From positions 24,443 through 88,442 of the forward strand of contig NZ_JAHKPN010000041.1 of the NCBI RefSeq assembly GCF_018860545.1: a stretch of 64,000 bases of DNA. Reading direction: 5' to 3'. A program made the translations under genes and the position numbers. The notes beneath the pieces were generated by a model. It was not told where the DNA came from, made no database searches, and was given only the letters and a program-made list of their open reading frames with translations. The stretch comes from Winogradskyella psychrotolerans (lineage in GTDB: Bacteria > Bacteroidota > Bacteroidia > Flavobacteriales > Flavobacteriaceae). Positions within the stretch are counted from its first letter, which is position 1. Every line of letters starts with the position of its first letter. Positions 16,512-25,552 of the stretch are shown here, piece by piece.

Positions 16512-19500
16512 ATGGCATTAAAAATTGTAATATCTCATAAGACGACGTATAAATATGATCGTAAAGTATCCTTGTCTCCGCATGTTTTTAGATTACGACC
16601 AGCTCCACACTCGAGAACTCCAATTGAATCCTATTCGATAAAAATTACTCCAGAAGATCAATTTTTTAATTGGCAACAAGATCCATTTGGTAATTATGTG
16701 GCGCGCTTGGTGTTTCCTGAGAAAACGGATGAGTTGTCTGTGGACGTTGAGATTATTGCAGATTTACAGACCATTAATCCTTTCGATTTTTTTATTGAGG
16801 AATATGCTGAAGAATTTCCATTTAAATATACCGAAACGGTAAAAAAAGAATTACAACCCTATTTAGAAATTACAGACGATGGTGAATTACTAAATGAATT
16901 TTTAGAAACCTTAGATTATACTCCAAGAAAAACGATCTATTTTCTTATTCATGTCAATCAAATGATTTATGAATATCTCAGTTATAATATCCGTATGGAT
17001 CCTGGTGTTCAAACTTGTGAAGAAACTTTAGAAACTAAAAAAGGATCGTGTAGAGATTATGCGTGGTTATTTGTTCAAGCTTTACGTCATTTAGGTTTTG
17101 GAGCACGATTTGTTTCGGGTTATTTGGTGCAACTACGATCGGATGAAAAATCATTAGATGGCCCTTCTGGACCAGAAGAAGATTTTACCGATTTACATGC
17201 TTGGGCAGAAGTGTATTTGCCTGGAGCTGGTTGGATTGGTTTTGATGCCACCTCTGGCCTATTAGCTGGAGAAGGTCATATTCCTTTAGCCTGTACTCCA
17301 TCGTTTGAAAGTGCGGCTCCGGTTTCGGGAATGACCGATAAATGTGAAACGGAGTTCTTCTTTGAAAATAAAGTCACACGAATTTTTGAGTCACCACGAG
17401 TCACAAAGCCCTACACCGAAGACCAATGGAAAGCCATTGATAAGCTCGGCCATAAAGTTGAAAAGCAATTACAAAAAAATGATGTGCGGTTAACCATGGG
17501 AGGCGAACCGACCTTTATTTCTATTGATGATTTAGAGTCTCCGGAATGGAATACAGATGCAGACGGACCTCATAAACGTCAACTCGCTAAAGAGTTATCC
17601 AAACGCTTACATAAAGAATTTGGTAAAGGTGGTGTGTTACATCATGCTCAAGGTAAATGGTATCCAGGCGAACCTTTACCGAGATGGCAAATAGAAATTT
17701 GTTGGAGGAAAGATAAACGACCTATTTGGTATAACAAGAGGTATCTCGGTACGTATGTTGACAATTATACCGTACCACCAAACACCGATAAATTATTTTT
17801 AGAAACGCTAACAACCTACTTAGGAGTTTCAACTCAACATATCATTCCAGGTTTTGAAGATGCCTTCTATTTTTTATGGGAACATGGGAATCTTCCCATA
17901 GATGTCGATCCAACTAAAGATAGAGATAACACCTTAGTCAAAAACAAATTAAAAGAGATCTTAGAAAATGGCACGTCCACTCCTGTGGGCTATTTATTAC
18001 CCTTAAATAGTACCGATGGAAAATGGTTTACAAGCGAATGGGCATTTAGAAGACAGCATTTATTCTTAACTCCTGGAAATTCTCCAATGGGTTTACGATT
18101 GCCTTTAAATTCGTTATTAGAAAATCCGGAAAATGAAGTGTTTCCGGCTTATGAACCGGATTTATTCTCTAAAAAGAAACGTTTACCAAGTTTTAGAGAT
18201 CATGTAAAAAAGCGCCATAAAGCCTTTTTAGAACATGGATTGGATAGTAATCAGCCTAATTATTTTGTAAGAACTGCGATATGTTCGGAAGTAAGAGATG
18301 GAAAATTATATTTATTCTTACCACCTTTAGATTCGGCAGAAAGCTTTTTAGACCTTATTGCTGCGATTGAATTTACAGCGAAAGCATTAAAAGTACCTGT
18401 CATTATGGAAGGCTATGATCCTCCTAAAGACAACCGACTAGAATCGTTAAAAATTACGCCAGATCCTGGTGTTATTGAAGTTAACGTGCATCCTGTGACG
18501 AATTGGACAGATTTAGTCAATAATACACTCACCTTTTACGAGCAAGCCAAATTATCGCGATTAGGAACCGAAAAGTTTATGTTAGATGGTAAACATACAG
18601 GTACTGGTGGTGGCAACCATGTGACGTTGGGTGGTACAAGTCCTGATGATAGTCCGTTATTACGAAAGCCTAGTTTACTAAGAAGTCTATTAACGTTTTG
18701 GCAGCATCATCCTGGTTTAAGCTATTTATTTTCGGGGTCTTTTGTGGGACCTACAAGTCAGGCTCCACGAATAGATGAAGCACGACAAGATAATTTATAC
18801 GAATTAGAAATAGCCTTTAGTCAAATTCCTAAAGGTGGTGAAGTTCCATTTTGGTTAACCGATCGTTTATTTAGACACTTACTCACCGATTTAACAGGAA
18901 ATACGCACCGCGCAGAGTTCTGTATCGATAAACTATACTCTCCAGATTCGTCAACCGGACGACTCGGGATTTTAGAATTGCGTGGTTTTGATATGCCACC
19001 ACATCCTAAAATGAGTTTGGTACAAATGTTACTGGTAAGAACTTTAGTCTCTTGGTTCTGGAAAAAACCTTACGAACACAATTTAGTGCGTTGGGGAACG
19101 GAGTTACACGATAAGTTCTTAATTGAACATTATGTTAGAGAAGATATTAAGGATATTGTAGCCCAATTAAACAGAGCTGGATATAAATTTGAGGAAGATT
19201 GGTTTAATCCGTTTTTCGAATTTAGATTTCCGCTGCATGGCATGGTTGAAATTAATAACATCCATTTAGAATTGCGTGCAGGCATTGAACCATGGAATGT
19301 CCTAGGTGAGGAAATGACTGGTGGTGGAACTGCCAGATACGTGGATTCATCTTTAGAACGCTTACAAGTAAAAGTTTCTAATTTTATAGATGAACGCTTT
19401 GTACTAACCTGTAATGGGGTCAAAGTGCAACTGAAAAGTACTGGTGTCAAAGGAGAGTATGTAGCAGGTGTACGTTATAAAGCTTGGAATCCCTATTCTG

Positions 19501-19844
19501 CATTGCATCCAACAATTCCTGCCGATACTCCGTTAGTGTTTGATATTGTAGATACATGGAACAAGCGCTCCATTGGTGGTTGCACTTATTTTGTAGCGCA
19601 TCCTGGTGGACGCTCTTATGATGTGCATCCGGTGAATAGCTTTGAAGCAGAATCACGACGGATTAACCGTTTTTGGGAATTTGGACACACGCAAGGTGAA
19701 ATTAGTCCATTTGAAAACATGACTTTTGATACCGAACCAACCTTTAGAAATGTTGAGGAAAAAAGTAGCTCAAAACGTTTTTCTTATAAGGAATTACCAG
19801 TTAATTTTGAATTTCCTTATACATTAGATTTACGAAAGAAATAA
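16512..19844 (+). CDS. Transglutaminase-DUF2126 two-domain protein
   Basis: This large protein has 1110 residues. Residues 1-95 form the transglutaminase N-terminal beta domain, and about 140-260 the papain-like core with an intact triad: Cys180 in KKGSCRDYAW, His229 in DLHAWAEVYL and Asp245 in GFDATSG. From about residue 310 to the end lies DUF2126, seen in LTMGGEPTFISIDDL, GVLHHAQGKWYPGEPLPRWQ and LDGKHTGTGGGNHVTLGG. This architecture is known from gene clusters with circularly permuted ATP-grasp and alpha-E proteins, which have been predicted to make amide-linked peptides. DUF2126 has been suggested to be a ligase-like domain; its activity is not established. It starts the convergent half-cluster and is followed by the fusion gene after 18 bases. 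Confidence 0.92.
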   Translation: MALKIVISHKTTYKYDRKVSLSPHVFRLRPAPHSRTPIESYSIKITPEDQFFNWQQDPFGNYVARLVFPEKTDELSVDVEIIADLQTINPFDFFIEEYAEEFPFKYTETVKKELQPYLEITDDGELLNEFLETLDYTPRKTIYFLIHVNQMIYEYLSYNIRMDPGVQTCEETLETKKGSCRDYAWLFVQALRHLGFGARFVSGYLVQLRSDEKSLDGPSGPEEDFTDLHAWAEVYLPGAGWIGFDATSGLLAGEGHIPLACTPSFESAAPVSGMTDKCETEFFFENKVTRIFESPRVTKPYTEDQWKAIDKLGHKVEKQLQKNDVRLTMGGEPTFISIDDLESPEWNTDADGPHKRQLAKELSKRLHKEFGKGGVLHHAQGKWYPGEPLPRWQIEICWRKDKRPIWYNKRYLGTYVDNYTVPPNTDKLFLETLTTYLGVSTQHIIPGFEDAFYFLWEHGNLPIDVDPTKDRDNTLVKNKLKEILENGTSTPVGYLLPLNSTDGKWFTSEWAFRRQHLFLTPGNSPMGLRLPLNSLLENPENEVFPAYEPDLFSKKKRLPSFRDHVKKRHKAFLEHGLDSNQPNYFVRTAICSEVRDGKLYLFLPPLDSAESFLDLIAAIEFTAKALKVPVIMEGYDPPKDNRLESLKITPDPGVIEVNVHPVTNWTDLVNNTLTFYEQAKLSRLGTEKFMLDGKHTGTGGGNHVTLGGTSPDDSPLLRKPSLLRSLLTFWQHHPGLSYLFSGSFVGPTSQAPRIDEARQDNLYELEIAFSQIPKGGEVPFWLTDRLFRHLLTDLTGNTHRAEFCIDKLYSPDSSTGRLGILELRGFDMPPHPKMSLVQMLLVRTLVSWFWKKPYEHNLVRWGTELHDKFLIEHYVREDIKDIVAQLNRAGYKFEEDWFNPFFEFRFPLHGMVEINNIHLELRAGIEPWNVLGEEMTGGGTARYVDSSLERLQVKVSNFIDERFVLTCNGVKVQLKSTGVKGEYVAGVRYKAWNPYSALHPTIPADTPLVFDIVDTWNKRSIGGCTYFVAHPGGRSYDVHPVNSFEAESRRINRFWEFGHTQGEISPFENMTFDTEPTFRNVEEKSSSKRFSYKELPVNFEFPYTLDLRKK

Positions 19845-19862
19845 AAGCGTTCTTAATTATAT

Positions 19863-22415
19863 ATGAAGACCCTAACAAAGACTTTATTTGAAAATTATTT
19901 TTCAGCGTCATCTGGCTACGATGAGTTACTCACGTCTAAAATGGGTATCAAAGAAAATTGGAAAGTATTGTCTCAGAATTTATTAAAAATTGGTTCTGAA
20001 AATTTAGCTCTAAAACAGACTGAGATTAACTGGTTGCTAGCCGAAAACGGTGTTACCTATAACGTTTATAATGACCCTAAAGGTTTAAATAGACCTTGGG
20101 ATTTAAATGTTGTACCCTATATTATTCATCAAAAAGAATGGAAAGGTGTTGAAAAAGGTATTCAACAGCGTGCCGAACTTTTAAATCTTATATTAAAAGA
20201 TTTATATGGTAAAAGAGACTTGCTGAAAAATGGCATTATTCCACCAGAATTAATTTATGCACACAGTGGCTTTTTACGTGCTTGTGATCAGATTCAATAT
20301 AAAAAATCCAAACAACTATCAGTATATGCTGCAGATTTAGCCAGAGGTCCTGATGGGCGTTTGTGGGTGGTGAATGATAGAACGCAAGCACCTTCGGGAA
20401 TGGGGTATGCTTTAGAAAATCGATTTTCTACAAGTAAAATAATTCCAGAATTATATACCGATATCAACGTTACACAACCTTCAAATTTCTTCAATGACTT
20501 TAACCAGTTGTTGCTCAATTCGGCTTCTAACAATACAGAAAGCCCAATGATTGTTGTTCTCACACCAGGTCCTCATAACGAAACCTATTTTGAACATTCA
20601 TATTTGTCTTCATTCTTAGGGTATCCGCTCGTTAAAGGCAATGATTTAGTGGTAAGACATGGTAAAGTTTGGTTAAAATCGTTAAATGGCTTAAAGCAAA
20701 TTGATGTGATTTTAAGACGCATTGATGATACCTTTATGGATCCTTTAGAATTACGAGAAGATTCGTATTTAGGAGTTGCAGGCTTATTGGAGGCCGTTCG
20801 GTTGCAAAATGTAACCATTATTAACCCTATAGGAAGTGGTGTTTTAGAAAATCCTGCATTAGTGCCCTTTATGGAAAATATTTGCAAGTATTTCTTAGAT
20901 GAAGAATTAATTCTACCCCAAATAGCATCGTGGTGGTGTGGTCAGGAAAAAGAACGAAAACATGTATTAGCAGATTTACCATCTTTTGTTTTAAAAAGAA
21001 TCGATAGGTCTAATAGAGAACGTATATATTTCTGTGAATTTTTAGATAAGAAAGCACTTGAAAATCTAAAGAAAGAGATTTTAGACTATCCGTATAAATT
21101 TGTAGCTCAAGAAAAAATATCATTTTCTACGGCACCTAACTTTGTGAGCACGCATTTGGAGCCACGTAAAATATTGTGTAGAACCTTTGCAATTGCTAAG
21201 GAAGATAGTTATAGTGTTATGCCAGGCGGTTTGGTGAGAGTCGCTCCAGAGCGTGAAGAATTATTTGTATCAAATCAACGTGGTGGTACGAGTAAAGATT
21301 TTTGGATAGTAAATGATGTACCGCAAGCCAACCTTCAAAATTATTCTTGGAATAAAACGAGTTCTAGTCCAGCAACAGGTTTAAACGATGTGCCAAGCAA
21401 TACTGCTGAGAATTTATTCTGGTCTGGAAGATATATTGGCAGAGCTTTAGTCACGGCAAGATATTTAAGAATGGTATTGAGTCAAATGACACATGCACAA
21501 TATACCGATCGAAAACCGGAGTCCGAAAGTTTAAAAATACTATTTCAATCCATTACAAAAATCACGTCGACCTTTCCTGGTTTTATGTCTGAAAATGATG
21601 AGGTGTTGAATAATCCACTTTTAGAAATTAAAGACATTATACTCGATGACACTAAAATAGGTAGTTTTGCGCAATCCATGCAAAGTTTTAGTTCATCGTA
21701 TTACGCCTTACGAAATTTATGGTCTAGAGATATGTGGAGGGTATTTGATGGCATACAAAAGCATATCAAAAACTTAAAAAAAGAAGAGAGTTACAGTGTT
21801 TATAAACTTACTAATTTCTTTGATAAGATCATAACGCGACTCATTGCTTTTATGACACTTACAGAAGAAAGTATATTAGTTAGGCAAGGGCTTCTGCTCT
21901 ATTTTATTGGTTTACAGCTTGAAATTGGAGCAATGAATATTGAAAAATTTAGAGCCTTACTCATTGTAAATTATGACGAAGAGTTAGAATATGAGATTTT
22001 GGAATCGTTATTAAATAGTCATGAAAGTTTAAACATTTATAGATACAGTTATAACTCGTATTTAAGTTTAGAGAACGTCTTGAATTTAATTATTTTAGAT
22101 AAGGAATATTCAAGATCTTTAACCTATCAAATGCATCGTTTAAAAAAGGATATAGATAAGTTACCTAAAATCAATACGACTAATGAACTCACCGTTTGTC
22201 AGAATAATATAAATATGGTTATTTCTAAAATGGAAAGTTTAAATGTAAAAGAGATGCTGGTTGTGGATCCAGAATCGAATATGCGTAAAAATTTAGATAA
22301 TTCATTATCAGAATTAAGTGATTTATTGCATACCACTTCACTGTCTATATCAAACACGTATTTTAACCATTCGCAGCCACAGAAACAGTTGGTGAACAGA
22401 AACATTACGACATAA
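19863..22415 (+). CDS. Circularly permuted type-2 ATP-grasp fused to alpha-E domain
   Basis: This 850-residue fusion has a circularly permuted ATP-grasp domain (about residues 20-485) and an alpha-E helical domain (about 505-835, starting NTAENLFWSGRYIGRAL). Clear ATP-grasp motifs are DLARGPDGRLWVVNDRTQAP, VVLTPGPHNETYFEHSYL and QRGGTSKDFWIVND. Where the paralogue at 25553-27013 has the glycine-rich SGGYGM loop, this protein reads KRIDRSNRERIYF (about residues 378-390) with no glycine. ATP binding or catalysis may therefore be altered. ATP-grasp enzymes activate carboxylates for amide bond formation; the alpha-E domain is a constant partner of unknown role. The next transglutaminase gene starts two bases after its stop. 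Confidence 0.92.
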   Translation: MKTLTKTLFENYFSASSGYDELLTSKMGIKENWKVLSQNLLKIGSENLALKQTEINWLLAENGVTYNVYNDPKGLNRPWDLNVVPYIIHQKEWKGVEKGIQQRAELLNLILKDLYGKRDLLKNGIIPPELIYAHSGFLRACDQIQYKKSKQLSVYAADLARGPDGRLWVVNDRTQAPSGMGYALENRFSTSKIIPELYTDINVTQPSNFFNDFNQLLLNSASNNTESPMIVVLTPGPHNETYFEHSYLSSFLGYPLVKGNDLVVRHGKVWLKSLNGLKQIDVILRRIDDTFMDPLELREDSYLGVAGLLEAVRLQNVTIINPIGSGVLENPALVPFMENICKYFLDEELILPQIASWWCGQEKERKHVLADLPSFVLKRIDRSNRERIYFCEFLDKKALENLKKEILDYPYKFVAQEKISFSTAPNFVSTHLEPRKILCRTFAIAKEDSYSVMPGGLVRVAPEREELFVSNQRGGTSKDFWIVNDVPQANLQNYSWNKTSSSPATGLNDVPSNTAENLFWSGRYIGRALVTARYLRMVLSQMTHAQYTDRKPESESLKILFQSITKITSTFPGFMSENDEVLNNPLLEIKDIILDDTKIGSFAQSMQSFSSSYYALRNLWSRDMWRVFDGIQKHIKNLKKEESYSVYKLTNFFDKIITRLIAFMTLTEESILVRQGLLLYFIGLQLEIGAMNIEKFRALLIVNYDEELEYEILESLLNSHESLNIYRYSYNSYLSLENVLNLIILDKEYSRSLTYQMHRLKKDIDKLPKINTTNELTVCQNNINMVISKMESLNVKEMLVVDPESNMRKNLDNSLSELSDLLHTTSLSISNTYFNHSQPQKQLVNRNITT

Positions 22416-22416
22416 T

Positions 22417-23343
22417 ATGATTTTTGATCTTTGGCATAAAACAAAATATAGTTACGAACATGGTGCTTCGTTTTGTCATAATATTACGACTATTAAACCT
22501 AAAAGTTTTGCCGGTCAGACACTTCTAGATTATCATTTAGAAATCACTCCTACTCCAACAGATATTTCAGAACGCTTAGATTTCTTTGGAAATTCTGTGA
22601 CGCGATTCTCAATACAACAGCACCATAAAGAACTTGTTGTAATAGCTCGAAGCATAGTAGAGAGAAATTATGAGGAGCAATTTGATGAGGTTCAATTTTT
22701 GAAAGCTAAGAAAGTGACTGTTGCAGAAACTAAAGCACACTTAAAACAAATCGATTCAGAAATCATTGATGTGAGGCAATTTGTAATGCCGTCCCCTTTA
22801 ATTACTAATGGTAACGAAAATATTGCTGCCTATGCATCGTTATCTTTTAAACCAGAACGTTCATTTTATGAAGCTACTTATGAATTGATGCAACGTATTT
22901 ATACAGATTTTGACTTCGTGCCAGGGTTTACCAACATTGCGACTCCATTAAAAGAAGTAATGGCAGCTAAAAAAGGGGTTTGTCAAGATTTTGCACAAAT
23001 CGCTATTGCTTGTGTGCGTTCTATGGGTTTACCTGCTAAATATGTGAGTGGTTATATAGAAACCGTTCCTCCAGAAGGTAAAGAAAAATTAATAGGAACT
23101 GATGCGTCTCACGCTTGGTTTTCGGTGTATATTCCAACATATGGCTGGGTCGATTTTGACCCGACAAATAATCAAATCCCAAAAAACCAACACATCGTTG
23201 TGGCGCACGGTAGAGATTATTATGATGTCCCTCCTCTAAAAGGGGTGATTTATAGTATGGGGAAAAACACTATGGAAGTATCTGTAGATTTAAGACCTGC
23301 CACGTCGTATCTCAATCAAATGCATAGCCAATCCCAACAATAA
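22417..23343 (+). CDS. Stand-alone transglutaminase-like cysteine protease/amidase
   Basis: This 308-residue protein has the same two-part build as the N-terminus of the 1110-residue protein: a beta domain (1-95) and a transglutaminase core with Cys189 in KKGVCQDFAQIA, His232 in DASHAWFSVYIP and Asp248 in WVDFDPTNN. Bacterial enzymes of this type act as peptidases or amidases more often than as crosslinkers. The start codon is one base past the fusion gene's stop, which implies coupling. Its end is 14 bases from the convergent metallopeptidase gene. An intact triad argues that it is active; a role in trimming or transferring the peptide product of the ligases is inference. Confidence 0.92.
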   Translation: MIFDLWHKTKYSYEHGASFCHNITTIKPKSFAGQTLLDYHLEITPTPTDISERLDFFGNSVTRFSIQQHHKELVVIARSIVERNYEEQFDEVQFLKAKKVTVAETKAHLKQIDSEIIDVRQFVMPSPLITNGNENIAAYASLSFKPERSFYEATYELMQRIYTDFDFVPGFTNIATPLKEVMAAKKGVCQDFAQIAIACVRSMGLPAKYVSGYIETVPPEGKEKLIGTDASHAWFSVYIPTYGWVDFDPTNNQIPKNQHIVVAHGRDYYDVPPLKGVIYSMGKNTMEVSVDLRPATSYLNQMHSQSQQ

Positions 23344-23356
23344 TTTAATTTGAAGT

Positions 23357-24409
23357 TTACTTGCGCTTATATAATAGCAACTGATGAATAAACTTTAATT
23401 TCTCAATAATAGGCGGAGAAATCACAAACGGATAGACATCAGGAATTCCCATCGCTCTGTTGATACTATTTACAGCTAAAGATAAAGGCACGCACTTATG
23501 TAAAATAGCATCAAAATTTTTCTTGGTGTAAGGGTCAAAAGAAACTTTAGTTTTTAAGGCTCTAGTTTTAAATTTCGGATTCACATTTACACGAAAGAAA
23601 TAAGCCGTTTCCACCATTTCCATAATATGTAAGTAATGTGCCCATGTTTCTGCCCAATCTTCCCATGGATGCGAAGTCGCATATTCACTAATATATGAAT
23701 CTTGCCAATCTTTAGGTGCGCCTGTTTTATAGTAGGTTTGAAGTGCTTCAGAATAATCCGTTTCTTCATTACCAAAAATAGCTCTGAAGTCTTTGAGAAC
23801 CTTAGGGTGATGGCGCACTAAACGTTCCCAGTAATAATGCCCTACTTCATGTCTTAAATGCCCCACTAAAGTTCGGTATGGTTCAACCATGTCTTTACGG
23901 GCTTGTTCTCTTAAAACTGAATTACCTTCTCTAATTAAAATAGTCACCACACCATTGGCGTGACCTGTCATTAGGCTTGGGTTGTCTTTTTTGGATACAA
24001 AATCAAAACATAAACCATCCTCATCCTGTAATTTACTTCGTAATGGTAATCCTATTTTTTGAAGTTGATATACTAGACGGTGTTTAGCAATTTCAAGATG
24101 TTGCCAATTTTCAAAATTATCTGAAGCTGTATTTGACAGATTCGGGATTGTTCTATTGAGTTGGCAGGCGCTACAATAATCTTCAGGATCATGTTTTTCT
24201 AACACCCAATTGCAAACATTATATTCTTTATTCTTACAATATTTGTATTCCGTATGTTCTCTATCAGAAATAAGCGCAGCGATATCAGGAGCGAACGTTA
24301 ACATTTTATGATCTGTCGCTCTATATCCTGTTAAATGCCCACAGGTATCACAGCTGTTGTTTTCAAAAAACACAGACGCATTGCAATGACCACATTGAAA
24401 TATTTTCAT
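23357..24409 (-). CDS. Zinc-ribbon plus putative zinc metallopeptidase
   Basis: This 350-residue protein begins with a zinc ribbon (Cys6, Cys9, Cys20 and Cys23 in CGHC and CDTCGH) and a second Cys cluster near 58-82. The rest is a metallopeptidase-like domain with HEVGH at residues 187-191, the zincin HExxH motif, followed by a Glu-rich part (YISEYATSHPWEDWAETWAH) likely to give the third ligand. This family is a regular neighbour of circularly permuted ATP-grasp and transglutaminase genes. It may cleave or recycle the product. It converges on the plus-strand half and may have its own promoter, since 161 bases separate it from the alpha-E gene upstream. No signal peptide is seen, so it is probably cytoplasmic. 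Confidence 0.88.
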   Translation of the reverse strand: MKIFQCGHCNASVFFENNSCDTCGHLTGYRATDHKMLTFAPDIAALISDREHTEYKYCKNKEYNVCNWVLEKHDPEDYCSACQLNRTIPNLSNTASDNFENWQHLEIAKHRLVYQLQKIGLPLRSKLQDEDGLCFDFVSKKDNPSLMTGHANGVVTILIREGNSVLREQARKDMVEPYRTLVGHLRHEVGHYYWERLVRHHPKVLKDFRAIFGNEETDYSEALQTYYKTGAPKDWQDSYISEYATSHPWEDWAETWAHYLHIMEMVETAYFFRVNVNPKFKTRALKTKVSFDPYTKKNFDAILHKCVPLSLAVNSINRAMGIPDVYPFVISPPIIEKLKFIHQLLLYKRK

Positions 24410-24570
24410 CTTATGTTAACGTCTAAACGCTAATTTTTAGGTTAAAATTAATCCGCAAAATTAATAAATACCCAAGATTAAATTCTAGCTTTTTATAGAT
24501 ATTTTATGAACTAGTTTTTAGTCATTTATACTTCATAAACGGTTATAAAGTTATGCTCCGTTTATGGTAT

Positions 24571-25542
24571 TTAACTCTGCGATTGTGTTTGAATATAAGG
24601 TTCTATTGAAAAAAATGAATTGTAAATAGCCGACGACACATCATTTAGTTTGCCTTGAAGATCATCTAAATATTCATGCATACCTTCTGCAATAATATCA
24701 TTAATATCGGCATATTCTAACTGCGATTTTAAAACTCCTAATTTCTTCTGAGCTAAATTACTAAAACCAACAGAACTACCCGATAAGGTAATTAAACACC
24801 GTTCGGCACTTAATAAACAAGCCAGAATGGATCTAGGGAATTCAGTATCTAAAATCAAGAATTCTGCAATACCCGAAGATGTTAATTTGCCATATTTTTT
24901 TCGATACATATCAAAGGCACTGACGGATTTTAATAAGGCTGCCCATTGAATTAAATCTAAAGAAGACCCTACCAATTTCGGGGATTTTAGCAGTAAATGA
25001 TATTTTGCATCTAAAACACGAGACGTTTTATCGGCACGTTCAATAATCTGTCCTAATTTTGCAAAATGCCAGCCTTCATTACGAGATATAGTGGCATAAT
25101 ACATGCCATATACGAGCTGACAACCATTTTTTATGTCAGTAAAAAAGCGTCTTAACTCCTTATTGGTTTGATTTTTTTTTGCAGCTGTATTCTTCACTAA
25201 ATAATATAGTGCATTGATTTGCTCCCAAACTTCTTTTGTAATTTCAGCGCGTACAGCGCGCGCATTTTCTCGAGAGTTTAAAATACAATTGAAAATCGAA
25301 TTCGGATTTTCTTTATCGAATGTTAAGAAATAAATTACCTTACTTTTTTCAACCTTAGGATATAAGGATTCATAAAGTTCCCAATCTCCCGTGATCAACA
25401 CAAGAGGTTGCCACTGCTCTACCTCATTAGGAGGTAACTCTAACGATAAATTATAATTTACATCCATAAAACGTGCGTAATTCTCAGCACGTTCAAGATA
25501 TCTGTTCATCCAATATATGGTATTTGCGACTCTGCCTAACAT
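24571..25542 (-). CDS. Stand-alone alpha-E domain protein
   Basis: This 323-residue all-helical protein starts with MLGRVANTIYWMNRYLERAE, the characteristic N-terminal helix of the alpha-E family, and continues with VRAEITKEVWEQINALYYL and FAKLGQIIERADKTSRVLDA, which carry the conserved acidic residues. The biochemical role is unknown; the domain always travels with circularly permuted ATP-grasp enzymes. It is the paralogue of the C-terminal part of the fusion protein at 19863-22415. It follows the stand-alone ATP-grasp gene after 10 bases, so this pair mirrors the fusion on the other strand. Confidence 0.92.
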   Translation of the reverse strand: MLGRVANTIYWMNRYLERAENYARFMDVNYNLSLELPPNEVEQWQPLVLITGDWELYESLYPKVEKSKVIYFLTFDKENPNSIFNCILNSRENARAVRAEITKEVWEQINALYYLVKNTAAKKNQTNKELRRFFTDIKNGCQLVYGMYYATISRNEGWHFAKLGQIIERADKTSRVLDAKYHLLLKSPKLVGSSLDLIQWAALLKSVSAFDMYRKKYGKLTSSGIAEFLILDTEFPRSILACLLSAERCLITLSGSSVGFSNLAQKKLGVLKSQLEYADINDIIAEGMHEYLDDLQGKLNDVSSAIYNSFFSIEPYIQTQSQS

Positions 25543-25552
25543 AGTGTAATTT

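Noticed and set aside
19130..19656. Minus-strand frames opposite the transglutaminase-DUF2126 gene
   Set aside because: They are shadows of a long conserved reading frame.
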